Under the pieces are notes generated by a model. It was not told where the DNA came from, searched no databases, and saw nothing but the letters and a program-made list of their open reading frames with translations. From Microglena sp. YARC (lineage: Eukaryota; Chlorophyta; Chlorophyceae; Chlamydomonadales; Chlamydomonadaceae), in the NCBI GenBank assembly GCA_022414725.1, contig CM039463.1, positions 55,229,818-55,293,817 of the forward strand: a DNA stretch of 64,000 bases, read 5' to 3'. How positions within the stretch are numbered: position 1 is the first letter of the stretch; every line of letters starts with the position of its first letter. Positions 22,775 to 32,820 of the stretch are shown here, piece after piece. The position numbers and the translations under genes are program-made.

Positions 22775-23081
22775 AATGAATGAAAGGCCCCAGTGAACAA
22801 CTTCGACCATCCAGTCGACTACGATGGAGGTTCAATTAGTAGTTGAATGGTATACCGATTGAAGTACCGTAGAAATAGAGTGAAGAGTAATTGTACTTTC
22901 CACGATAGTTAGTGGAGTACAGCGAAGTATAGCGAAGTATTGGTGATACACCCGAAGTACAATACTAGATTATACGAAATTTCAATAGATCGGACGGTGC
23001 CAGGACTGTAAAGAGATAAAATGACTTACCATCGGAAAAATCCTGCGGTACGAAGCTGAGCACTGGGGCCTTTCATTCATT
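22775..23081. repeat. 21-bp inverted repeat pair (copy 2)
   Basis: Arms 22775-22795 and 23061-23081, identical to the copy-1 pair at 7376-7681. Confidence 0.6.
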
Positions 23082-23087
23082 CACCTT

Positions 23088-23310
23088 CCCCTGTTACGTG
23101 CGCTCTCACCCCCCTGTATGTGCGCCCCCCTGTACGTGCGCTCTCGCCCCCCTGTATGTGCGCTCTCGCCCCCCTGTGGTTGCGCTCTCGCCCCCCTGTA
23201 TGTGCGCTCTCGCCCCCCTGTATGTGCGCCCCCTGTACGTGCGCTCTCGCCCCTGTATGTGCGCCCCCCTGTGCGTGCGCTCTCGCCCCCCTGTATGTGC
23301 GCTCTCGCCC
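23088..23310. repeat. GTGCGC minisatellite, block 2 (copy 2)
   Basis: Counterpart of 7686-7912, with small length differences in C runs. Confidence 0.8.
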
Positions 23311-23779
23311 TTGCACCCCTCATCCTATGTCTGCAACCTATTCTTAATGCATAGATAAATCTGTTGAAGTGAATCGTGCGATAGAAAGTGTCTAACAAAG
23401 TTTACTCCGTGGGGGACCTATAGAGGTGTCATGCTCAACTGTTATCTCACGCATGCGCACTTCCGGCATGCCATTGGTTCACATCGTCGGTTTGTTTACA
23501 GTTATCGCGAGATATTCGAATTTCTTGAGACCTTTACTGCCATTACGTACCCCTGCACGCTCTTGCCCTGGCACCCCTCATCCAATCCCTGAAAGATATT
23601 CCCATTGTATCAAGTATCGATAAATCAATCGCTTCACGTTTTGCCATAGCGGCGCTCGATAGAGGACTACCTGTAATTTTGTGGTCAAAACAGCAGCTGC
23701 AGGCCAAAACTTGGTTACCGCAAGTTGTTTGCCTGCTCTTTAAGCCACTTTGTATTTCTGTACGATCTAAGCCAACAGC

Positions 23780-24250
23780 TGGAGCAAAGGGATGAGGTAG
23801 GGAGAAGGGAGTGGGGTGTGTGTGTTGTTGGCGGGTGGGGAAGGGAGTGGGAGGGAGTTGAGGGTGGCCCACCCTGGGTAGAGATGGCTGGTGGAGGGGG
23901 AGAGGGGGGGTGGGGGATGTGTTTGGATGTGTGTGTGGGGGGGGGGCGGGGAAAGGGGAGGGGGGGGGAGGGGCAGGGAGAGGTCAGGGATACTGTGGGT
24001 CTGGCTTTGAGTGGGTTAGGAATGGTCTGCATGTGTGATGCAGGTGGGGGGGTTGGGTGGGGGGGCACAGCAGATGAGCAGAGGAAGAGGTAGGAGAAGG
24101 GCGTATAGTGCTTATCTGTGCCTGCTGGGGGAGAGGGAGGGAGTGAAGAGCAAGTGTGGAGATGGCTGGCATGGTGTGTGGGTAGGGGGATGCAGGAGGG
24201 AAAGAGAGAGTGTGTGTCAAGGGGGGGTGGGATTGGGGGGTAGGGAGATG
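23780..24250. repeat. G-rich/GT-rich tract (copy 2)
   Basis: Counterpart of 8395-8859, nearly C-free on the plus strand. Confidence 0.6.
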
Positions 24251-24260
24251 AAGGGGAAAG
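24251..24260. repeat. 5' target-site duplication of old retroelement
   Basis: AAGGGGAAAG, matched exactly at 31930-31939 after the element's CAATTT-type tail. Confidence 0.85.
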
Positions 24261-24694
24261 ATGAGCTACACCATCAACCCAGGTGGGCAGGGGGCCACCA
24301 GGACTAACAACAGAGCAGAACTAGTGGCAATTCACCAAGCCATTATTAACATTCCATACGAAACTAACCTCACCCTCCACACTAACAGTCTCTGTTCACT
24401 TCAACTCATTAAAAAAATGATCAATGATCCCACCACAGCCACGCGCTCCCTACATGCTGAACTGTTACATTCAATCCAATCTCACCTTATTCAACGTATT
24501 GTACATGGCTCACTCACCACCCTTTGCAAAGTACGCTCCCACACAGGCATTCTTGGAAATGACCGGGCTGACAGCCTAGCGTGTAAGGCCGCAGATGACC
24601 CTGCCTCCACCAGATATACTGATAACACTGGGGAAATCCCCTGACACAATATCTACTGCCCCACTGTCCAAACTCCTCGCACACCCATGGGAGA
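24261..24694 (+). pseudogene. Old element RNase H relic (copy 2)
   Basis: Begins SYTINPGGQGATRTNNRAEL. The E motif (RAELVAI) and final D motif (GNDRADSLA) are present. The middle Asp is Asn (TNSLCSL), and the first catalytic strand is absent through 5' truncation. A TGA at about 24642 replaces the Arg codon present in copy 1. Confidence 0.75.
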
Positions 24695-24704
24695 TATCCC
24701 CCCA
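24695..24704. repeat. 5' target-site duplication of young retroelement
   Basis: TATCCCCCCA; partner at 30725-30734. Confidence 0.85.
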
Positions 24705-24950
24705 TATCTATGTGCTCCCAACTCAACCTCCACCCCACCAACCCTTTCACTAGAGCATCCACCTTCCATTGCTACCAGGAAGGAAACCTCGAGCACCACA
24801 ACGGAATTGATGACATCCTCATCTCCCCTTGCCCCAACCCCCTCCACCCCCATATTAGTGAAAAGACCAGGGAGGTCGGAGGATACCTAGACCACATGGC
24901 CCTTCACCAAATTATCCCCCCTATTTACCTTCCCATACCCCTGACTTTGA
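24705..24950 (+). pseudogene. AP-endonuclease C-terminal part, young element
   Basis: Frame reads LHPTNPFTRASTFHCYQEG, then GIDDILIS and GGYLDHMALHQII. This resembles the end of APE-type endonucleases of non-LTR elements: an S-R-I-D-x-I-L strand and a terminal S-D-H-x-P/x-L motif holding the catalytic His, here I-D-D-I-L and L-D-H-M-A-L. The N-terminal catalytic strands are missing because of 5' truncation. This enzyme nicks target DNA to prime reverse transcription. Confidence 0.55.
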
Positions 24951-27106
24951 CTGACACCCCCCCTCCTAGACCCCAACAACTAGTCACCCCCGTCAGCAAG
25001 GCCTCCATGAACGCCACTAGAAAGGCCATTGAAGAAACGCATACTACCTTCTTCATGGAACACACCCCAAACCATCAGGGACTGGTGGGACCAGGCCACC
25101 CAACCTCATAGGAGACAATTCCCTCCCATCCCACCTCCACCAAGTCAAACACACTCTCCTTGCAAAAGGATTAGACCTCGACCATCTCAGCAACCAGATT
25201 ATGGAACCTATTAGGATGGCCCTCGCCACTATGTTTGACACCTGCCCTACCAGGAACCAAATCCCAGGGCACTTCCTTGACAGAAAGAAGAGCAAAGCCC
25301 ACGCCAAAATCAACTCCCATATCCAACAACTTAAGACGTACAGGAAACTCCTAACCACCGACCCCAACTCCTATCACACCGCCCATTCTACTCTCCTAGA
25401 AACATGCCATAACCATCCTAACACCTTCACCCATATCCAGCTTGCCTCAGACCATGCCTCCCTCTTGGCTGCAATCAATATATCCCTCGATGAGGCCCTC
25501 CCTGCCCTCCGTAGAATTCTCACGAACAGCAGACAAACAGCTACCGCCACTGGCAAAGCAGCCTTCATGACCCAACTATCCAACAAACCTAAACAAGCCC
25601 ACAGAAACATCTTCAAACCTCTGAGAATCCGACGTCACCCCAGACCCTCCAAGACCCCACCACTGGCCAACACAAAACGTCCACTAATGACCTTCTGGAC
25701 ATCTTGGGGGAGCACATGGGACACATGATGGCCCCCCCTCACCACACGTGCACCGGCAAATACCTACCCCAAGACAGACAGACCGCCCCCCCTCCATGGG
25801 CCTCCCTGCTAGACACATTCTCCCTAGAAACCAAGGCCCAACCCCACCAACACTCCAACCCCATCCTACCCTACCTCATGGAGTTCTCTAATTACCAAAC
25901 ATGCATCCAACACGTAGCAAAAAGCAAACAGGCTAGCCCAGACGGAATCCCCAATGAACTCCTAACCTGCCTCCCCTGGTCTTGCACCACACCATACATA
26001 AAAATGTTTGGGCTTATGTGGATCACCGGCTACACCCCCATTTGCTGGAAGACCTCCAACACCATCATGCTTTACAAGAAAGGAGACCCCACCCAAGCCA
26101 ACCACTACAGACCTATTGGCCTCAACAACACGATGGGTAAATTGTGGACTAACATGGTTACAACAGTGATGTCCAAATACTTGGACCAATACCAAGTCCT
26201 CAGTGACTCCCAAGAGGGATTCAGACAGAACAGAAGCACCCATAGGCAGCTCACCCACCTCCTACATGACATCGAGGATGCGGCTCACTCAAAAAGAGAC
26301 CTGTTTGCTGCCTACTTTGACTTCTCATCTGCCTTTAATATGGTGGACCATGACAAGCTGCTCCAAACTATGTATGACTTGGAATCCCGGTAGATGTCAT
26401 TGAAACAGTGAAAGGAATTTACAACGGGGCTACCACCCACATGTACCTCAACAACACCCAAGGCAAACCCATTCAAATCACAAGAGGCACCATCCAAGGT
26501 GACACCCTCTCCCCCCTACTCTTCATCATCTTCATCGAACCTCTCCTCAGATGGCTACAAGCCGGGGGAAGAGGATACAAGCAAGGCATAACCTCAACAT
26601 CCAATACTGACCAAGATAAAACAGGTAGTCTAGGATATGCTGATGACACCAGTGTGGTCACTAACACAGCAGACAACCTCAAGGTACAATACCTTAAAGT
26701 GCAACAATTCAGTACTTGGTCTGGGATTCCTCTTAACGGGGGTAAATGCATGATCACTGGCATATTGCATGGCTCCCACCCCAAGGATCCCACCAACCAC
26801 AAGGCCCTAACCAAACTTCTCCACAACACCATCCTCATTAACGACACATGGGCTACATACCTTCCCCCCAATGAACCATACAAGTATCTAGGGGTGCCGG
26901 TTAGCCTCACCCTAAACTGGAGACCCCTCATGAAACAAGCCCTGGCCCTCATACATAGTAAAGGACACCAAATCCTCACCACTGCCAAACCGAAAGGCGC
27001 CACCCCTCTCCAATGTCTCAGACTCATCACCACGTGTATTAAACCTGCCATCACCTACCCTATGACTGTAGCAAAACCCTCATCCCCTTGGGCATTACTT
27101 CCCTAG
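24951..27106 (+). pseudogene. Reverse transcriptase, young element
   Basis: The RT palm is well preserved: ASPDGIPNELL (about 25935), YKKGDPTQANHYRPIGLNNT, DSQEGFRQNRSTHRQLTHLL, AYFDFSSAFNMVDHDKL (metal-binding Asp codon 26319-26321), RGTIQGDTLSPLLFIIF and GYADDTSVV (YADD at 26636-26647). A thumb-like segment follows, with YKYLGVPVSL at about 26880. Frame breaks occur near 25090, 25115, 25650-25720, 26380 and 27090, some of which copy 1 lacks. It copies element RNA at the nicked target. As written it could not be translated in one piece. Confidence 0.8.
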
Positions 27107-29190
27107 CTGACATTGTGAGCCCTGATGGGACCACAATCATCCCATCCAATACCCTCTCACACACCTATGGCACAAGAGTCTCCACTAGGCATAAAGTTGC
27201 CCTCAACAGACTCAGCCTACACCTGTGCTCTCCACCCCCACCTGGAAGCCCACCTCAACCCTACTCCTGTCACAGCCCCCTGCCCTTGGCATCGAGGACC
27301 CTCCCCATCCACCTACGCATCCCCCAACGGCACATTACCAAGTTCTCCACATATACTATCAGCCACCACCTTAACAACTGGGACACCGCCCCCGTACTGC
27401 CCCGACCCTTGAACCCCAATGCCGGCATCCTTACCCCAACCACAGCACAGCCCCCCACGCATAATATCGAGGAGATCCCTGCCTCCAATGCACACATGTG
27501 GTGGGCCAGAGAGTCCTATCTTCACCCCACCACGTATGCTCAAGCCTGGAGCACTGACCCCAAGATTGCTTGGACTGCCAGAATGCAATTCATCAGAAAT
27601 GACACCCACAAATGTACTGACGCCTCCTACTACAAACACCACAGCATCCGTAAGAACAGCTCCCCTGACGACCTGGTGCATGCTGTCACTACCCCAGACC
27701 TTCTTGCTCCCCCAACCCCAGCCAAGCTCCTCCACCTCCTATATGGCAACCAACACAGCCTGACCACCTCCTGGGCTTCAGAGCCCAAAAGAGGAAGGCT
27801 AACGAACCTCGAGAAACCCCCCATCACAGATATTGGAGGGTCCAGAAAGCCCCATGCACCATTCTCTGCCACCATCTCCCTTGTTACATATCTGCTGGCC
27901 TCCCCGTGCATTCCCACTCCTACTCCTCTGCCACCTCCATTGTGGTCACTTGGTCCCCCGTCCATCTCACAGAGGAACAAATCACCCTGCTGGTTGGTCC
28001 CACCAGATTTCAGGAACTCCTCCATGCCTACAACACTGAAACTACCCCCAAAGCCCCCCCCCCCCTCCATTCCACCCAGGCAAGACCTCCACCTCACTAA
28101 CCTCCAACAACAAGGACAGTGGGCGGAGGGAGGAGAGTTTGATGCCAAATGGTACAGCGAACTCAGGCAAAACCTCATCATTAACACGGCAGACCACCAC
28201 CCAGACTGGGATATCCACCCCCCGGCAAATACCACATACAGGCTGGTACCCTGAATGACAGGTACCACCACCTCCCCCCCCAACTCAACAACGGAGACAC
28301 CACCTACATCTACTCACCAACAGGCCAATGTGTCAGTCATATACCCCTCTCCCAACTCCACCTCCTCCACCACAGATACCATACCACCAAGGCACACTCT
28401 CCCCACCTCTGGACCCTCCACAGCACAGGAACCTTCGCTGGAGACGTAGCCACCCTCCTATCGCAGCACAAAGACACTACCATCTCCAATGTCTCCCCTG
28501 CCATACACAAAGCTATGTCCACCCTGGGGATGACAACGGACCTTGACACATCACCCCTCCTAATGAGTCCCCACCTCCCCATGGGCAACACCCCCACCCC
28601 CATTGGCCAACTGTTTGGCTTAGGACCCCACTGCTACACCCAACCTTGGTACGGGGGAAACACACACCTCACCAGCCAGAACCCTGAAGAGGCCCACAAG
28701 GCTGTTCGATGGGCACTAGGCAGTGCCATACATGCTCACACCCTAGATATTCCCGCGCGCACCATCCTCTTGGTCCCACACAAACCCACATATGCCCATA
28801 ACGCCCTCCTAAATCACCCATGGGCTATGGAACTAGCCACTCTGCCTCCCAAGGCCAAACCCCTCACCCCCTCCCTAATCTGGACGGGGGGCAAACTCAA
28901 CCCTGCCAAGAGACACAGAGGAACCTACAAACTCATTGCCATCTCAAACCCAGCTGGCCATGCCAAGTACCTCCACAACCCACCCACCACATGGGCCCAA
29001 ACCACGAGGGACATGGGGGCCACTTCCATTCCCCGACCTGGTCCGCCCCCCTCCCAACTGGGCCGTCCTACCACCCACCTACCCAAGGCACTTAGCTCCC
29101 TCCTTAAGACCTGGGCACAACAACCCACCCCCATGCAGATAGACCCCAAACCCATAACACCCCCCGTGCTCCCGTGCACACATGCTATCC
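27107..29190 (+). pseudogene. Connector region of young element
   Basis: A largely open stretch in shifting frames (27088-28254 and 28515-29180), beginning LGITSLADIVSPDGTTIIP. It is rich in Pro, Thr, His and Leu. It lies between RT and RNase H and is homologous between the two copies. I recognise no domain; its size (about 690 codons) is large for a simple linker. Confidence 0.5.
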
Positions 29191-29650
29191 TACAAGCACC
29201 AGGCCTCGCTCTATACACAGATGGAAGACAAAGACGGCGTCCTACGCCTAGGGGCAGGCGTATACTCCCCCAGGGCCGCTGCACGTTGCCTCCGCATAGA
29301 CCCTGGCGGACAGGGCATCACTGCCGACATCAATCGCGCCGAACTCGTGGCAATCCAACAAGCACTCGTACACTCCGAAATAGATGAAGAACTCACCATC
29401 TACTCCGACAGCTTATGCTCCTTGCAGCTTATTAACCTGCACATTTACCATCCCAGCAGGACACGGGAAAACAAACACCGCGACCTCCTGCAAGACATCG
29501 CCATCCACATTATCAACAGACACAACGCTGCTGCTACCACACGCCTGCTTAAGGTCCGATCTCACTCAGGAATCGTAGGGAATGACGAGGCAGACACGCT
29601 CGCGAAAGAAGCGACGACAGGATACAATGTAATTGGACCAGTTAAAACAG
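29191..29650 (+). pseudogene. RNase H domain, young element, one frameshift
   Basis: Frame has GGQGITADINRAELVAIQQ, IYSDSLCSLQLI and VRSHSGIVGNDEADTLAKEA, giving the E, D and D ligands of type I RNase H. The first ligand, LYTDG, is present at about 29212 but in another frame; a one-base shift follows it in both copies, so this break predates the duplication or is shared. It would remove template RNA during second-strand synthesis. Confidence 0.75.
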
Positions 29651-29859
29651 GGGAACATGCGCACCTCAACATGCATTGGCCGTCTGTCCAGCCCCCCAAA
29701 TCTATTAATGGGGACCAGCCCCCCGGCACCCGGCCAACAATCTCAACAAAGGTATCAAGGCTAACCTCCCCACCCCCTGCACACTGGGCATGCCAACACC
29801 ACGGGCATATACTCCTCCATGTGGGAGCAAGCCAACCCCTTCCTCCTCCCTCAGGCTAG

Positions 29860-30617
29860 TAATCGTTTCTGGCAATCCACCGACATCAAATGGTGGCAAA
29901 AAATACAAATCCACAAGGCTAGGTGGGGACGCTTATGGACTAGGAAACTGGCGTACAGATACAAACGCCCTATGGTACCAGCACTAGCCCCCCTCTGATG
30001 ATAACTGCCCTCTTTGTCGCAAAGCACAGGACGGAGCTGGCCATATTCTTGCTGGGTGCAGCCACCCTGTCTTCAAAGGAATGTATATCAACAGACATAA
30101 TAAGGCGGTCCAACTCATCCAAAAGGCAGTAGCCAAAGGAGCTCTGGGGGCTCTCCCCATGTACATGGATGCAGGTACTTGTGAAGCGACATCCGACATT
30201 CCCACGAGACCCCCAACCACCCTCAAACCCCCTGATCTTCCCCAAGCCACATGGGATAAATACAGGCCTGATCTCCTCCTCATTGACGACGAATCCAAAC
30301 CAAGAAAAGCCTACCTAGTTGAACTGGGCTATTGCTCAGACACTAACCACCACATCAAATTCCAGGAAAAGAGCGTTCAGCATAAGGAGCTCCAACGTAT
30401 CCTTCAACAACAAGGATTCCTTGTCCACTACCTAGTCTTCACCATAGGTACCACTGGTACCATACCAATCACAACTATTACCAATCTCTCCACCTTAGGG
30501 ATCAGTCGCGAACACGTAGACAAACTCATCTCTAAGCTGCACAGGGAATCTATCGCCTCCTGTACCAGCATTCTTGCCACACGTCGCATGAAGGAGTCCC
30601 TCCCGCCTGGAGGGTGA
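29860..30617 (+). pseudogene. CCHC knuckle and restriction-like endonuclease, young element
   Basis: Order: an RFWQ-x-W-KARWGRLWTRKLAYR segment; the knuckle CPLCRKAQDGAGHILAGC (30005-30058, CX2CX8HX4C as in R2-type proteins); then YRPDLLLIDDES...KAYLVELGYCSD, a candidate PD-(D/E) core; then KFQEKSVQHKELQRIL and a C-terminal block to the TGA after SLPPGG. The usual final Lys of (D/E)XK is not in the canonical place; KFQEK may supply it. A one-base shift lies just before the knuckle (about 29990). This nuclease would nick the target in REL-type elements. Confidence 0.65.
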
Positions 30618-30702
30618 CACTTACTATGTCTGCCATGGTGACTTTCCCCAGCTGCGGCGTACGGGAGGGTCCCCCTAACACCACGCCCCTCCAGGCGTTA
30701 TC

Positions 30703-30725
30703 TTTTTTTTTTTTTTTTTTTTTTT
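30703..30725. repeat. Poly-T 3' tail of young element (23 T)
   Basis: Tail on the sense strand immediately before the target duplication. Sense-strand poly-T is unusual, since most non-LTR elements end in A or in a short tandem repeat. Confidence 0.7.
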
Positions 30726-30734
30726 ATCCCCCCA
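30725..30734. repeat. 3' target-site duplication of young retroelement
   Basis: TATCCCCCCA, sharing its first T with the poly-T tail; matches 24695-24704. Confidence 0.85.
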
Positions 30735-31661
30735 CGCATCATAGCACCTAACCTCACACAGGGCATCAGCTCCAACCTACCCACTAGCTGCCACCCTGGC
30801 CAACACCCGCTTAAAGGGATTTGTGTAACCACCGGGGCTGATAACACTCCTCACCAACTTCCTCATGCAAGTAATAAATTTTGGTCCTCTACCCTTATCC
30901 AACATAAAACTAAATTCCACATCCTTAAAGCCCGCTGGGGTCGACTGTGGAATCGTAAACTTGCATATCGGTGGAAACTTCCTTATATTAACAACACCCA
31001 CCCGCCCACAAACCCTCTTTGCCCCATATGCCGCATCTGTGAGGACGGAGCGGGCCACATTCTGGCGGGCTGCTCACACCAGACTTTCAAGGGGCTCTAT
31101 ATCAAGAGACATGACGCCGCAGTGCGACTCATCCACAAGGCCATCTGCACTGTCGACCTCGGCTCACACATAATGATTATGGACGCTGGCAAGGAAGAGG
31201 ACCTCCCCAGGGGGGTCTTAGGCAAACGCCTCCCTGACTGGCTACGCCCTTCATCTATTGCTGAAGAGGCCTGGAGGAGAATGAGACCTGATCTTGCCAT
31301 CCTACCTGACATAGACTCTCCTTCCATCCTAAAAGATACAGAAAGTTGGCTTATTGAGCTTGGTTTCTGCTCTGATACCAACCATGCTACCAAGTTTATC
31401 ACCAAATATGCCCAGCATGCTAGCCTGGTGAATGGCCTTCAATCGGCTGGATACCTTGTTCACTATGTAGTCATCACTATTGGAACAATGGGTACCATCC
31501 CAACCTCTTTTCTGACTTCAATGACTACCCTTGGACTAAACAGATTGTGTGCCCTTAAACTGGCGGACACAGTCCACTCCCACTCTATTTCTAGCTTTCA
31601 GAGTGTTTTACAGTGCCGCCGTGTTATGGAGGCACACCCCATGATGATACCTGGGGACTAG
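30735..31661 (+). pseudogene. CCHC knuckle and restriction-like endonuclease, old element
   Basis: Diverged relative of 29860-30617. KARWGRLWNRKLAYRWKLPY leads to the knuckle CPICRICEDGAGHILAGC (about 31018-31071). An open frame from 31122 to 31661 carries MRPDLAILPDID, then SWLIELGFCSDTNHATKF, an aligned PD...(E)LGxCSDTN core. It ends with TAG after MMIPGD. From about 30930 to the stop this copy appears continuous in one frame, so the nuclease part is better preserved than the RNase H relic. The conserved (V/I)ELG(Y/F)CSDTN between the two elements marks the catalytic core. Confidence 0.7.
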
Positions 31662-31929
31662 CACACAGACCGTGCCCCCCCTCAGTTTTTGTCTTGCCAG
31701 CTACATTGTGCTGGTGCTTCCCAACCGGGGTGAAAAACCCCCGTAGTAAGTTGCACTGGCACAATGTGGTCCCGGTGCTTGCCCGTGCGGGCATCGATGG
31801 GGATTCTTTTTTACTAAGGTGGTCCTACGGTGACTATAGCTAGCTCTTACGCTATGGTGTCCTTAACTTCACGTCCTGTGAGTAACTGTATTACACGGAT
31901 GTAACAATTTCAATTTCAATTTCAATTTT
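31662..31929 (+). other. 3' UTR and CAATTT repeat tail of old element
   Basis: About 240 bp of GC-rich 3' UTR with related halves (TTGTGCTGGTGCTTCCCAACCG and GGTCCCGGTGCTTGCCCGTG), then a TTTCAA/CAATTT repeat tail ending at 31929. Short tandem-repeat tails are typical 3' ends of APE- and REL-class non-LTR elements. Confidence 0.7.
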
Positions 31930-31939
31930 AAGGGGAAAG
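31930..31939. repeat. 3' target-site duplication of old retroelement
   Basis: AAGGGGAAAG, matching 24251-24260. Confidence 0.85.
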
Positions 31940-32820
31940 CAGGGGATTGTGTATTTCCTTCGTGGGGTGGTATCTAGAGTAGGGAAAGGAAGGGGCATGC
32001 GATGTATATTTCCAGTTGCAAAGGGGGAAATAATGTATGTAAATAATAATGTATGTGAAGGGAGAGAGGGTGTTTGTGTGTGAGGGTGTGTGGGTGGGTG
32101 GGGGGGTACATAACAGGGTGTAACCTGTTTTGAAACCCAGACCAGGGCCTAGGACCCGGACCTGGGTGGGTGGGTAGGGGTGAGGGGTGGCCAACGGCCA
32201 CACAGGCTATATATATAATATATGTATGTATGTAGGGATTCTACATACAATATCGTACAACTACAGTAATCGTACGATTACGACTAAGACAACAAAATTT
32301 CGGATGCGTCTGTACAGTGTTTCTGAATATTGTACTCTCACTGCCCTCATTAATGTCAGGTAGCCTGAACCACAGGAGTTAAACTAGCCCCCACAAGTAA
32401 AAAATGAGTAGAATTAGTAGCAAGAACACACCTGAGGTCTAGGTAAATTCCCTTTAATTGTCGTCTTTATCGCTGATAGTGGACGTAAATCGACAGAGGA
32501 CGATGGAAACAATATAGTAATATTCCTTCATGACAAATGAGTAAATTGAAATTATGTAGATGTGATACCTGTTGTACAATGCAAATACCCACTAAGTCCC
32601 ATTTCAATTGGCGGGAAAAAAGTGAGTAAATTAATCTACATTATATAAAAATAAGTTCTATTACCTACAATTATCTCAACTTTAAGACTTCTATTTCTAT
32701 ATGCTGCTAGCTAAGACAAGAAGTGCCCCCCCCACCCCCCAATCAACCCCCAACCCATAACACCCCCAAATCCAAACTCGAACCCGAGTCCAAGCCATGC
32801 CCCCCCCTCCAGTCTCCCAC
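31940..32820. other. Spacer between retroelement and AP2 array, no gene seen
   Basis: Begins with G-rich sequence continuing the interrupted tract, including GGTGTAACCTGTTTTGAAAC (32112), which resembles G-tract ends in AP2 introns (35.9, 44.36 and 60.63 kb). It then has TATA-rich microsatellite at 32210-32235. Near 32680-32740 the phrase AAGACTTCTATTT plus AAGACAAGAAG and poly-C matches the shared upstream block, suggesting the remnant of another AP2 unit boundary. Confidence 0.4.

Larger units (their letters stand above)
24705..30724 (+). mobile_element. Young Dualen-like non-LTR element (copy 2)
   Basis: About 6.0 kb inserted in the older element, 5'-truncated within the endonuclease domain. 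Domain order is endonuclease tail, RT, connector, RNase H, CCHC knuckle, PD-(D/E)XK-like nuclease, stop, about 85 bp of 3' UTR, then poly-T. An APE-type endonuclease upstream of RT plus a restriction-like endonuclease after a CX2CX8HX4C knuckle in one element is the hallmark of the Dualen/RandI clade. RT and knuckle are certain; the two endonuclease calls are by motif and position. Confidence 0.75.
16501..31810. repeat. Tandem duplication, copy 2 (contains assembly gap)
   Basis: Counterpart of 2868-16500. From 16501 to about 20.9 kb it differs from copy 1 by frequent one-base indels, typical of uncorrected long reads. From about 21 kb onward it is clean and differs from copy 1 mostly by single substitutions. 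Beyond about 31810 it continues into unique sequence that copy 1 lacks, so only this copy keeps the true 3' end of the old retroelement. Confidence 0.9.
24261..31929 (+). mobile_element. Old Dualen-like non-LTR element, 5'-truncated, interrupted (copy 2)
   Basis: Complete to its 3' end: RNase H relic (24261-24694), interruption by the young element, CCHC/nuclease domain (30735-31661), 3' untranslated region, and a (CAATTT)3-4 tail at about 31905-31929. Both ends abut AAGGGGAAAG. Removing the young element plus one TATCCCCCCA copy rejoins the old reading frame without a shift (GDIPP followed by RIIAPNLTQG), so the two flanking pieces are one element. Confidence 0.85.

Noticed and set aside
24261..24704. 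RNase H placed upstream of RT as a novel domain order
   Set aside because: Target duplications and frame continuity show it belongs to the older element interrupted by the younger one.
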